A stretch of DNA of 64,000 nt from Trichoderma breve. Taxonomy: Eukaryota > Ascomycota > Sordariomycetes > Hypocreales > Hypocreaceae. Location of the stretch: NCBI RefSeq assembly GCF_028502605.1, contig NC_079235.1, forward strand, positions 3,658,001 to 3,722,000, written 5' to 3'. Both the position numbers and the translations under genes were made by a program. The notes below the pieces were generated by a model. That model made no database searches, was not told the DNA's origin, and saw only the letters and a list, made by a program, of their open reading frames with translations. Positions 12,111-23,651 of this stretch are shown here, in pieces. Every line of letters starts with the position of its first letter. The first letter of the stretch is position 1.

Positions 12111-13958
12111 AGACGAGGCTGTTGGTGATGGATTTAGTATTTCAGAGGAAGAATATTCCTTAGGTGGTGGCTTCGGTTTTTCAATGGAAGTCAGGTGGGA
12201 TGAATCATGTGCTTGAAATTAAGATCAACAAAACGATTGACCCCGCCACTTGAGTTGAGAAGTAAGGCCAATGTTTACGTTACTGAGGAACGAATGTCAT
12301 AGGATGAAGGATGAAGGATGGAACAAATAGATTAAAAGGTAGAAACTGTAGAAAAACAGGTAACAAAATACAATGTTTCCCTCGCAAAAAAGAGTTGCGA
12401 AATACCGAATTCCAAAGCGTTGACGCGGCATGTGAGAAGCAAGTGGGACCACGAATTGCGTGGCTGGGGGGCGCTGCACATCATCTATTTTTAGGCGATG
12501 CTGGGGATTTTGGCGGTTGCAGTAACTCCAATGAGCTGAGATCGCCAGGGCGAGCTTCGCCACAATCGAAGCCACAGCCACGACTTGGCGTGAGCTTGCA
12601 AGTCAATTATTAAGACATTTCGTAAGGAAGAGAAAGCTTTGAATTGGACGGAACATAGTGGGATGGAGACTTTAAGTTGCTGAATACATATGTAACAAAC
12701 GTCTATCTCAAAATACGAGGCCGTGTGGGAGAAGTGATGGGATAATGGGATAAACTCCATCCCGATAAGGTGATTCTAGTGATGATATAGGGCACCAACG
12801 ACCACAAAGTCATTTGTGAATTAAGCTTCAGCTGATTTGATTCATAGATTGAGAAAATTGCATCTTATTATCAACCCTGAATCGTTGTCTCGGACATAGT
12901 CCAACAAAATATAACAACATATAACTAGACTATTTACTTGTGTTGAAGCTGTGGTGTGCCCGATGCAGGTCATTTAGCCTGTGTAACGAGAGGCGATGCC
13001 CGATAATGGCGGTGATAGGCTCATCTTTGTGTAAGAAATGAGGGTTTGTGCAAGCTGGGATCTACAGCAGTGTATAAGCAGCTGGGGAGTAGAGGTCCGC
13101 CGTGCTTGATACGAGCATGTGGACTATATTGTGAGATGCAACATGTCCATGAACTCTGTGCTGTAAGAATTCATAATCAATATTTCCATTCATGCCTATA
13201 CATATGTATTTTCTAAATACTAAATATCTGAACAACTGCTCGTATCTCGATAGCGTTGTCTCAGATCGTTCCTACATGTACTCTCGCCGTCGCATAGAAC
13301 AAGTTACACCCACTGCATACATGACAAACCAGGCGATGGCCTTTCAGCCTCTCTGTACCACCGTTATACAGCGCCCAAATGACTTGAAATCGAGCTATTG
13401 TTCGTGAGAAAAGAGATTAATTGAAAAGAAAGTAGATTTATTCTCTCATAAGCAAGAGATGGCAGCTGAACCCGAGTCAATGCCCTGTGCTACAATTGTG
13501 TACCTACCGAGAAGATAGAGTAGGACCAATCTTAATTATTAAGTCTGCTATTATTATTATAATTTTTCTTGGCAAAGATGTCAATTACTCTAAGACAATG
13601 TTTCTCAATAAATACTCAGATGAAGAAGGATGAACTGAACCGCTCTCTCTTGCCAGATGACCGACCTCCTTATCTCTTTATCACGTCTCCCCAGGCGCCA
13701 ACCAAGAATCTGGACACTCCAAGCTATGATTTATTCACTTTCTTCTTCTCTCACAGCTTCAAACCCTAATATTGGCAAATCTGCTTCCTATCAACAAAGT
13801 GGCCGCCACAGATCCTCGAGTCCAGTCTATCCACTCCGCCTCCTGCAGAATGATTTGCTCTCCATTCGTCTTCTGAGAGGCGCTCCGCCCTCTCCTTTTA
13901 TGCGATAGGCTCTTGGACAAAAAACCCGACAAGAACCTACCGCTGCGCATCGATTTCC
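12111..13958. other. 1.85-kb spacer, no gene recognised
   Basis: Two genes face outward from this stretch, so both promoters lie in it. It is AT-rich around 12840-13600 with short simple runs such as TATTATTATTAT near 13550. One TACATGTA lies at 13273-13280. The short reading frames show no motif and no consistent splice structure. Confidence 0.45.
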
Positions 13959-15836
13959 ATGGAGAGCTTTCCCCATGCCGCCATGGCTCCGAAGATCACG
14001 TCGCAGGATGCAGGGGCTAGAGTACCGCTTCCAGGGCAAATCATCAGCGTCATGTTGTCCTTGGCAGCGACGACTGTTCTTACGCTTTTCTTAAGTGAGT
14101 CTGCCCTTTGAGGACTTCCTCTTCAACTGTCTTGTTCAAACGGGAAGAAGCTAAACGCCGCGAATATGTCAGCACAGAGAGTTCTCGTGATTAAAGCCTG
14201 GAGCCGATTGCCACCTGTGGTTTGGTGTAAGCTATATTTCTGAATTCTCTCACCAACAATCCTCTTCTCATCAGTGACAAGTGGCTGACATATATTCCAA
14301 GTGGTATTTGCCATATATATCGACTCGTACCTTTTCGTCATCGCCACGGCCGTTCTGCAGCACTCACTCGGGGTCAACTCGAGTTATGGGATTTGCGAAG
14401 CCGCTATTTTCCTATGTCTCGTGTGCTATGTTACTACCAAGGTGATGAGAGTGCTCTCAGACTTACAAATGTTTTATTGCTGACTTGATACGTCTTAATA
14501 GATTGTGAGCACATCGTTCCTCTGGGTACTAGCCGTGTTTTCATGCTAACCACTTCAGTTCATTTACTTATTTCTCGCAGAAAAGGCTGTGAGTATCAGA
14601 CAGCCCAACTTACAAGAAATTCCTAACTCAAGGTCGTCAGTGGATCATTCGCGGTGCAACGACACCACGCCTAAAGTCCATATTATACCTGGTGAATTCG
14701 CTGGGCATGCTCACCATATATATAGCAGTGGTCATCCTAAATTTCGTCTTGTAAGTTGGATAGACATGTGATGGCATCTAAGCTTTTAATAACATCTGGG
14801 CTAGTCGCATCACAGAGATGCGCGGCGGGGAATGCATAATCGGCATGCGAAGTGCCGCCATGATCCCCCTTATCTCCTTTGACACGGTGATTAACGTGTA
14901 CCTCACGATCATGTTTCTTATACCGCTGAAGAGTAAACTTTTCAAGAAAAATTGTTGATGGAGACGGTCATGACTGATATTGTGCTAGAGCTCTACTCTT
15001 ATACCAACATGGCTCGAACGCGGGCCAATATTCGTCTTCGCATGGTGGCATTCAGAACCTTTTGCGGAGCAGTTTGCACGCTTGTGAGCAGCATTGTGTA
15101 TGATTTGTGACCAAAATCAGGTCTATCAATTCCACAAGTCTTAACTGACCACCATTTTTAGCAATCTGTCTGTCTTAATGGCCCTTAATGGTGAGCCGGG
15201 ATGGGTCTGCTTGATGTGTTGCAATTGTGACAGTCTGTCGCCCCAGCATCTTCTCTGCACACAGTGTTCTCGACTAATTCTTCATTGTTGATAGTCCTCT
15301 TCTCGGCGATCGTCATTCAATGGGTCACATCCAGGGACAACGCCGGGACGATGAGCAGCTCCTCTTCTGATGAAGCTCGACGATCGCGAGATCTCGGTTC
15401 TGGGATGAATCGCATATCCACTCCAAGCGAGCTCCATGAGACGCCATCATCCACTCTTGCCGACATCTCGCTCGTGCCAACCAGGCGTCGATCCCGCGGA
15501 GCCGATGATGTTGATCCTCATGACCACGACACCCCTGACACCAGCGCCGCCAAGGTTATTAGCAAGCCCGCCAGTGCCGTCATGGTGACTACGACGATTG
15601 AGAGTGAGACTAGACCGCGTTCTTATAACTTTACCGGACTGACCAGAGAGTCTTCCAAGGCGTGCGGGCGCGGGTGCCTGATGACTCGGAGGTCGTGCTT
15701 GGCGGACGATAGCTTCTTCTCACCACAGACCAAGATCACGGCCGGGGGCTCCCATTTTTTGGAGGACTTTGGTCCGAAAGTGGATATTTGTTGCTGTCAG
15801 CCTTTTGACTTGAGAGAGACGAACAATGTTGCTTAG
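13959..15836 (+). CDS. Fungal multi-pass membrane protein (receptor-like, function unknown)
   Basis: My nine-exon model is 13959-14094, 14182-14226, 14302-14441, 14559-14588, 14641-14750, 14805-14932, 14989-15097, 15162-15232 and 15295-15836, giving 436 residues. From exon 3 on, junctions are well fixed by frame and hydrophobic segments. About seven membrane helices occupy residues 25-265, with conserved-looking blocks such as YGICEAAIFLCLVCYVTTK, EKAWIIRGATTPRLKS, GECIIGM and GEPGWVCLMCC, then WVTSRDNAGT. The cytosolic tail is a Ser/Arg-rich disordered region of ~170 residues. The layout (7TM plus long phosphorylatable tail) resembles orphan fungal receptors, but no ligand or G-protein signature is visible. 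The exon 1/2 junction is uncertain: the frame only stays open with acceptor GAG at 14179-14181. Confidence 0.72.
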
Positions 15837-16471
15837 TCTTCCCTACCACCTTGATCCTAATAGAGTTTTTCGATATTTTACCTATACAGCTTACATGGAT
15901 GGGTGAAATGACTATTTTACGCCCGCTTGCAGTGTCAAAAATGACAGAACCTAAATGGAACCTAAATGAACAAAAAAAAAAGTCACAAGCAATTACTAGT
16001 TTTAGGCACAAGAAAAAAAAGAAGAAAAGAGTGAAATCGCAAGACCTTTAGTTTAATTCGTAGCTCGTAGATCTATGCTAAAGTCTTGTCCACGACCCCA
16101 TTCTATACGTAGATACATACTGGATCTTCATGTTTCCGTGAACATCTCTCTCCTTTGTCTCATGGATATTGAAGTGAAATAAAGACGGAAGGCCGAGATG
16201 ACCACCAAAAGTGACTATGGCAGAATATCTGGAGCACACCCCCTTACAAAAATCAGTGTACTGATGCTGTGGATGTTCCATCCAAGAACCAGAGAGTTAA
16301 AAATATGTACAAATGAACTTGAGTTGCGCCTATTCCCCCCTGATACCCATTTTTTTGGTTAAATGATTCCTCCTTCAATAAAATCTTTGTGTCTGAAAAA
16401 TGGCTAAAGATGCACCGAGATGTCCCTAGCTGGTACTATACAGGAAGCGAAAGATGCCCGTGAACGCCAAC
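15837..16471. other. Convergent 3' spacer membrane protein / GH128
   Basis: Two genes converge on this 635-bp AT-rich stretch, which contains A-runs at 15970-15980 and 16012-16026. It is best read as two 3' UTRs. No gene is supported. Confidence 0.5.
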
Positions 16472-17806
16472 TTAAGCGGTGGCGTAGACGTTACCGTAGT
16501 CGCTGGGGGAGTTGCCGTTCATCAGGATGCCATCGCCAACCATGAAGTAGCTGTAGCCCATGACATAGTCGAGGGCGTCGAGCTTGGGAAGGGCCTCCTG
16601 CAAGAAAGCGCTGATCTCGTCGTCAGAGCCATTGGGAGCAAACTCGGTGAGGAAGACAGGCTTGCCACCGCAGACCTTGTTGGCTTGCTCAAGCTGGGTG
16701 AACAAAGTGTCGATGGCCGAGGCGGGGGAGTACCAGTGGATGTTGCAGAAGTCGAAAGCACAGCCACCCTCCTGAGCGCTGCAGGCATCGACGAAGCTCT
16801 GGAGCCAAGAAAGACCCTGGCCATCAGCACCGGAGTTGGAGACAGAGGGAGCACCGATAAGAGCCTTGCCAGAGTACTTGTTCAGGAACTGGGCGTGAGC
16901 GGCAGCGGCAGCGGCAGGAGACAGGTTAGACTGGCTGGGAATATCGGGCTCGTTGAAGCTGAAGATGGCCTTGGAGCCGGAGGCAAGAGCGGCCTCAGCC
17001 TGGGCATCGAAGCCAGTGGAGTGGTCAGGGGAAGGTCCCCAGAGAGTGGGAACATAGCTGTACTTGCTGGTGTCGATGCCAGAGGGCCAGAAGCCCCAGT
17101 TGTAGGCCCAGCGGCACTTGTCACAGCTCTCACCGAAGGTGTTGGCCAGGGTGCCGTCGTTGTAAGCCATACCACGCTTGCCAGGGAAGCCACCAACGGA
17201 AGCAGGAGGGGGGCTGGCGGCCTTGCTGGGGGCAGCAGAGGAGCTGGCAGGAGGAGGAGCCGGCTTAGACGAAGAGGGCGTAGGGGTAGGGGTGGGAGTG
17301 GGAGTCTCTGAGCTGGTAGGGGGAGCCGGAGTGCTGGAAGGTGCCTGCTCAGAGGAGGACTGAGGAGCGGGAGAGGAGGCCTGGGCAGCAGGTGTGCTGC
17401 TGGCCACGATGGGAGCGGCCGAAGACGAACGGACAGCGGTGATCAAGGTGGTGGAGTCCTTGGAGGAAGCGGGAGCCGCTGGGGTCGAAGCAGCCGCAGT
17501 GGAAGAGGCAACGACGACGGTAGCGGTCGAAGTGACAGTTGGGACAGCTCCAGCGTTGTTTCCGGCAGGGGAACCAGTAGGGTTGACATCCTGAACACCG
17601 AATCCGGTGCCGGTGGCGGCAGCGGGAGCAGAGGGAGCGGCAGTCGACGCAGACGGGTCAACGGTGACATAGACGGTCTCCCAAACAGTGCACCAGTCGG
17701 TCTTGAGGACTCGCTTGTCCATCTGGTGCTGGTGGCGGTGGGCGTTGAAAGCCATGGACTGACCCGCGAGGGCAGCGATGGAAGTGAGGGCAACGGCCTT
17801 GTACAT
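16472..17806 (-). CDS. Secreted GH128 beta-1,3-glucanase with Ser/Thr/Pro linker
   Basis: A single exon encodes 444 residues. A signal peptide covers about residues 1-19, and a Lys-Arg pair at 31-32 is a likely Kex2 site, suggesting a propeptide. Residues ~50-205 are a low-complexity Ser/Thr/Ala/Pro region, including TPTPTPTPTP, expected to be heavily O-mannosylated. The catalytic barrel spans ~208-444: GMAYNDG at its start, WGFWPSG, the acid/base Glu286 in FNEPD, IHWYS, and the nucleophile Glu388 in FLTEFAPN. These are hallmarks of GH128, which hydrolyses beta-1,3-glucan. The long linker could hold the enzyme in its own wall or reach into a host wall. No GPI signal is evident at the C-terminus. 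Codon use is strongly biased to C-ending codons, suggesting high expression. Confidence 0.9.
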   Translation of the reverse strand: MYKAVALTSIAALAGQSMAFNAHRHQHQMDKRVLKTDWCTVWETVYVTVDPSASTAAPSAPAAATGTGFGVQDVNPTGSPAGNNAGAVPTVTSTATVVVASSTAAASTPAAPASSKDSTTLITAVRSSSAAPIVASSTPAAQASSPAPQSSSEQAPSSTPAPPTSSETPTPTPTPTPSSSKPAPPPASSSAAPSKAASPPPASVGGFPGKRGMAYNDGTLANTFGESCDKCRWAYNWGFWPSGIDTSKYSYVPTLWGPSPDHSTGFDAQAEAALASGSKAIFSFNEPDIPSQSNLSPAAAAAAHAQFLNKYSGKALIGAPSVSNSGADGQGLSWLQSFVDACSAQEGGCAFDFCNIHWYSPASAIDTLFTQLEQANKVCGGKPVFLTEFAPNGSDDEISAFLQEALPKLDALDYVMGYSYFMVGDGILMNGNSPSDYGNVYATA

Positions 17807-20800
17807 TTTGTCTAGATTTTGACGGGGTTTGGTTTTTGATTTCTTTTCAAATGTCGAAAGTGATAAGGACTGTGGGAATGAAGTCGAGTTGACTTTGTAA
17901 TGCTTTTGAAGAGCGAGGCAATGGTGTGTTCGGCGCGGCCGGTAAGGAGTGCGAAGGGTCTATCAAAGACACGGATTGTAAAGAGTGAAACAGCCTGGCT
18001 GATTTCAAAAGAAGTCGAACTGGCGACGGAGAAGATAAAGGAAAGACGAGCTGACGAGATGCCAGGGAAAAGAAATGTTGGAATGGTGGAAGAAGGAGAA
18101 AAGGAAGAGATGAGCTGGGGATGAGAGGGGCGAGGGGCCTGAAGTAGCCGGCAAGTGGAAGCCGCAAGGTGCAGGGCCTTCTGCAAGGTACAGCGGCAGG
18201 GCAGCGGGGCCCTGGGCCTGGTAGGGCGAGGGAGTTTTAGTGCTGTGGCAAAGGGAAGCCAGCGCCGGTGAGGACCCGTACACGATTCAAGGCCCTGACT
18301 GACCTCGAGTGATATGGACATGCTGCATGCGTTCAATTGTAAACTGCGTGTGCACTGTAACGCACGGGGCACGGGGGAACTCTGCTGTGCTCGAGAGGTA
18401 CATGGTCGGAGAAGCTGTGCAAAGTACCCTCTGGCGCACGCAGAGCACGAGAATCGTCCGTTTGTGGTCCGTCATCCGCAACCTGATACAAGTCGTGCCT
18501 TGTTTTGCCATGTACATGTCAGAATACGCCTGCGAGGGTCCACACAGTGACAGAGGGCGGGAGGATTGTGCGAGTGAGCCTGTAGGGAATATATTGATGT
18601 AGTGTCACTGAGTGGCCTGAATTGGGGGCTCAATATGGATTCAATTGATTGATATTGAATGCCTGCCCGCCTTATGAAGGGATACACAGCAGCACCTGCA
18701 ACACTGCATTTCATCATCATCATCCATCGCCCTGTACAATCTCAACTGTGTAGCACAAGAACAACGTCAAGATAAAACACTGAACAAAATAGAAGAGAAC
18801 AGCAACATTGAACCCAAACCCACCGAGGCCTACGAGTTCGTTGGAAAAATCAGCCTGTGCTCAACTGGAATACAAAGACGTCCCGTTAACCGACCAAGGC
18901 TCCAGTTCCAGCACCAACTAGCGCCGGCCCAAGCCTTACTAGCGCAAGGGGGTTTTTGGGGGGCAGCGCCAGGCACAGGCACAGCGCCAGTTGAGGCTGC
19001 TTAGTGGCCCAAACGACACCCCTCCCCCTGCTGATTGGCCGCAGCCTGCCAGGCACAGACTTCCGGTTGGCTTCCAGCAGCACCGGCGGGTGAGTCCGGC
19101 CCGTCCAGGCCCAATCGCCATCCACGGTGCCCCGTCTTCTAGTCAAGGTGAAACAGCCCTCGCATGTCAAGTCGTGCGTGGCCCAGATCCGGTTTGCCTT
19201 AGGGGTGCGTTGGTTTTTTTTCTTCTTCTTTGAATTGATTACGAGTACTTACTGTAGGTTGGATTTTGCTCGCTTTTTTCTAGTGATTACAGGTGGCTTT
19301 GGGCGGTGGCGGGCTTGGCCCTCGCTTGGCCATGCGTAGGAATTCTCATAGCTGACTGAGGTCGACTTTAGGGATGGAGAAAGAAGGTTGAGGCTTTTGG
19401 CCATGTGGGCTCGGCCACGCCCTCGGCGTTTGTCTCTGTCACTTTCTTCCAATTGATACCATTTGATACGATAGCACAATATCGCACTTCCTCCACACTC
19501 CATCCTCTCCTGATACACCGTCCTATTAAAAGGATCAGCGCCGATGAGGCCTTTACCCTTTTCTTCTCGGACAAATAAAAAAACAAGCAATGGCAGGCAA
19601 ACCCCTCCAAATTGCCTTTTCTCGTACATATGTAGCTGGATGGATACTAACTTTTGATCTGTAAAGTAAAGTGGGCTGCGAGGGCATGATCATGTAAGAC
19701 GCCCGACAAATTCACAAATGCGTAGAAAGATCGACAAAATACGAAGTCTGTGTCACGCATTGCTTTTCGTATTCCATTCGACGTGCCTAGAGTTTATCTT
19801 GGCGTTGCATTTGATCCTCTTGTCAAGATCGAGCTATAAAAACATTGCTAGATACGCTGTCAACTTGTAGTATTCGTAGGGAGGTCTTTGGGAACTGACA
19901 CCGCATATAGAAAGACAGGGGACAAGCCCCCCCGGCAGGCAACGCGTTCACCCCTTGTCGGTGCCAGGGTACGCCGATGCCAGTGGGGTCTATTGGTTTC
20001 ATGCTCACCAGAATGGAACGGCCAGGAAACTTGGCTATGGCAGACGAGGCAAACAAACCGGAGCCCGGCATCGAAGGATGTTTCCCCCAATGGAATGTAT
20101 ACGGAATACGGAGCACGGAGTACTCCGGATACATAAAAAGGGTATGGAGTCTCATTCTCCGCACACAATGCAAAATGATTTTACTGTAACAGGTCCTTTG
20201 TGTGCGATTGCCTCACGGAGCCGTGAGACAGTCCATCTATCGTACTGTATGCTAAGCTTTTGCTCGGGTAGCTGCAAGATTTGAACTCTGCATCGACCAA
20301 CGTGGCTCCAATCGAGCCGCTTCACATGTTTCCTTTGCGCACATTAACTTTCGCGCCACTAATGTGAAACAAGAGAAGGAAAAAGAAGAAAAAAGGCCGC
20401 GACTTCAAAATGGCTTAGATCGTATGCAAGCCTTGACTAACGGCACCGGTCGGTTTTTTTCAGCCGCCGTTGTGACTACGAGTACTCGCACAGACTTCAC
20501 TTAATTGCACCATCATGGTGACAAGCTCCACCCCTGGCCACGTTGGCTCGCGCCTCAAGGCCAAGACCTGCCAATCGCTAGGCTATCCGGGCCACAAAGA
20601 TAGCGGTGGTTTTTTTCTTTTTTTTTTCCTTTCGCGCTCTTGGCATTTGCAGTCTAGAACTACAATGGCATACAAGGATCGTGGCCAGCAGACGACTTCT
20701 CGAACCAAGCCTCGAGTCCTGGACTCAGCTTGGCTTCTGGGCTCCAGCCGTCAAGAAGCTGAGCTGAGCAGCTTGGAGCTTCTACGATTACGACCATCTT

Positions 20801-23651
20801 TGTCAAAATTTAATATTAATAGTACGAGCGAGAAGAGAAGCACAAGATTAGTCGTAGTGGGTACATCCATGCTGCTCTATGCAAACACGTGGATACGAGT
20901 GCTGGACTCGTACACCTCTCGTGGCTCGGACCAACCGCCTGTTTGGAGAGAGTTTGCGATTCTCCGTACAGGAACAGTAATGATAGCCCATGCGAACACT
21001 TCCATTACACGCAGACTCGCAGTATTGCTAAGAAGAAAGCATTGTCGCTGAGCTCAAAAAGGAGGTGAGCAGACAAATTTTTTGGAAGTGCCTTGCCTCC
21101 AGATGCTGGCTGTGTCAAGAACAGACTCCGCGCACGCCGTTGGCCGGATGGCGCGATATGTCAACCTCGAAATTGCTTTCCCCCTTTCCTATTCTACAAT
21201 TGCTATTCTAGACTCTGGGCCAAGATGTCAACCGCATGGTGCCCCCCATGTCCCTGGCGTACCTTGATTCTTGTTTACAAGCAGGGTGCTGGGATACCCG
21301 GCACAGCAAGCCTGAACCCTGGGCCAATCATGGCAGCCCTGGGCTTTGGACTCATTCGGAGGTACTTAATTTGTTAATATATACGAGCGCTTCCAACGGA
21401 GTACACGCACATTCCATCACCGATGTCCTGCTTGTTGGCCAATGGACCGACTCGGAGTCAGTGGAGCGACTGGTCCTGCCATAGTTCCTGTAAATTGTCG
21501 GCCTGACTTCTGGTTATCTTGCCATCTCATCGAACATTCTTGGACGTTTCAGTTGAAGCTTCAATCTATGTACGTTCCTTTCCCAATCTTGGTGACATAT
21601 AGATACCCGCCGCATCTCCTACAAGATAGTATTCGAGGACGGGCGTGTCTTTGGCCAAGTCATCAATGGATAGGTCTACAGATTGCCTACTTTGTGACCG
21701 CCACGTCCGGAAATTGCGTACTTGTATCAGTAAGCGCCAGAGCCTGGCCTGGACCTCTGTCGCAGCAAGCACAAATCATACGAAAAAAAACATCACCACC
21801 AGTAAATGACATGGCGCGACGATGGTGACAGTTTGATTCGAGTTGCGGCGAGACGCCCATCGCAACTCCATGTAAGCCACCGTTGTATCCATGTTGTTGT
21901 GCCTGGAGCTGATGGAGTTGTTGGCCACGTTCTTTGTTGGTCATTGACCAACCGGTATTGGAAGGCCGATTCACGTTGGACGCTACTGAGATTTCTAGCC
22001 TGCGTCAACCCTCAGGGCCCTACGATCGGCTCCTACCGAACTGTGAATATGGGTACAGGAAGGATCCAGTGGTTGGCCCCCAACGAGGACCCGAGCAACA
22101 CTTTTTTTTTTTTCTTGGCCATCACCAGGATCTATACTTACCCCACGATGTTGTGTGCATTTCAAAGACTTATAGTGGGTGATGCATTATGGGAGAGCAC
22201 CGCGAAAGTTTACCCAGGCAGAGCCACAGCGCTAAAAGTCACTTGCGCCGTTGAGCTAGGAACGTTCAATTGTCTGGCTTGTTACAATAGACTGCGCGTG
22301 CTGTGTCTCGTTCTATTGTGGTGATTACATAACCTGGAATCCTTCACCGAGCATGTAAGTGGCATCGCCAGACCATTGTGCCGATTATCCACAAGCGTAA
22401 AAAAAATGATCGAATGGCCGCAGTCAATTCCATATCTATTCTGCAGAGTGCCGTCATTATGAAGAAGAAACTTGTCGACCTTTACCGATGAACGCCACAA
22501 TTCATACTCTGTTTGCTTCCGTGACGTTGAAGTCTCAATCGACTCACCGAGCTCTTGAAGCGCCGACATAACTATCTACCCTAGAGCTGGGGAAGAAAAC
22601 GCGGGGTTGTGGACGAGGAGAGTGCGTGGGTTGATATGCACAGTATAAAGTATGATATACTGGGTAGTTATAGTATTATGATGATTGCGGTATTTCGAAG
22701 AAAGACGCCGGTGTAAATGGCGTTGATTTGGGTTGTTGCCAGAAGAATCGCTGAAGGCGGTAGCCTGCCCACGTAAAATTGGATAGGAAGAGCCCAATTA
22801 ACTGGCATATAGCCATTACTTATCGCAACATGATCCAACAGTTACTTGCAAAGTTTCTCTTTGGCGAACCACATGCGACCCCTTCTCGCCTGCACCAGAA
22901 ATGTCACCCACACACCTCTAAGCTTGTAGGATTGTGCTAATCTCGTCACGTCAAGTGATGCTTTCGGTCACCAAATCTGCCAAGTCTTCAGGGCGAAATG
23001 GACGCGACAACTCAGTGCAAAACAGCCAAGAAATCGTCAGCATGCTATCGTACTAAAAAGGAAACAAGCCAGAAGCGCGGCAGCCAAGAATAGACCAGCT
23101 GATCGAATGGAAGCCTGTGTGGAAGCCATCATGAAATACTGGTGCCTGGTTAGTGCTAAGGCATTGCTGCGCCGCCTTTGCCCGGCTCGCCTCGAAAAAT
23201 CTATGGGTGGTATCAGGAACAGCTACGAGGCTGCGAGTATATATTTGCACGGAGGTCGTGGGTTCGGAGTAAAGGTGCTCCGTTCCTTGCGGCTAAATTG
23301 AAGCAACAGGCGGACTGCCGTCCCGGCTCTTTGTCTGACAGCTTCTACTTCCATTTACGGCAGCCAAGCTGTATCTCGTATCTCGACGATTCGCGACTGG
23401 CATCACAAACTCAGATTTACAAGTATTTCATCTGTCCTCGGCAGTTCGCATTTTGTTGCTCAGTTTCCTGCGACTGCCGAGCCATTTCTGTGTGCAACTA
23501 CACGTGCGCACTAATCGCACTTCTGCGGATGTCGCATTAACCTGCACGAAGCGCGCGTGGGGCCATATAGAGTCATCGGCGAGCTGGATTCGTACAGACC
23601 TGCTTATAATTTGCCGAGAGAAGGGCGCGCGTGCTCTGAACGTTGCCTAAC
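17807..23651. other. 5.8-kb gene-poor region
   Basis: The left part (17807-18300) is the GH128 promoter and leader, rich in C/T on the coding strand. The rest shows only short, motif-free reading frames on both strands, several interrupted by poly-T or poly-A runs (for example 20607-20627 and 22101-22112). I see no tRNA, no terminal repeats and no transposase or reverse-transcriptase motif. A 12-bp palindrome at 20116-20127 is listed separately. The right-hand end must hold the promoter of the zinc-cluster regulator. Confidence 0.45.
20116..20127. promoter_or_regulatory. CGG-N6-CCG palindrome, candidate zinc-cluster binding site
   Basis: CGGAGTACTCCG is a perfect 12-bp palindrome with CGG and CCG half-sites six bases apart. 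This is the arrangement bound by homodimers of some Zn2Cys6 regulators (PPR1-type spacing). It lies 3.5 kb upstream of a zinc-cluster gene and 2.3 kb upstream of GH128, with no gene immediately beside it, so function is speculative. Confidence 0.25.

Noticed and set aside
14442..14558. A 3-base microexon (ATT) at 14502-14504 in the membrane protein
   Set aside because: Removing the whole 117-nt interval as one intron, with branch GCTAAC and acceptor CAG, joins TTK to FIYLFLAEKA directly and is simpler.
16454..17311. 285-codon open frame antisense to the GH128 gene
   Set aside because: Same cause: biased codons and a low-complexity linker. Its Gly/Ala/Val-rich sequence has no domain.
9739..17806. 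Secondary-metabolite or mycoparasitism gene cluster around chit33 and GH128
   Set aside because: Only two wall-degrading enzymes lie 5.6 kb apart with unrelated membrane genes between; no synthase, transporter or regulator of a cluster is present.
20515..22324. Open frames of 130-180 codons in the gene-poor region as possible small secreted proteins
   Set aside because: They contain poly-Phe stretches from T runs, lack signal peptides at their starts, and overlap other frames of equal quality.
17807..23651. Degraded transposon or RIP-mutated repeat
   Set aside because: No terminal repeats, no target-site duplications, no transposase, reverse-transcriptase or integrase fragments, and base composition does not look strongly AT-shifted.
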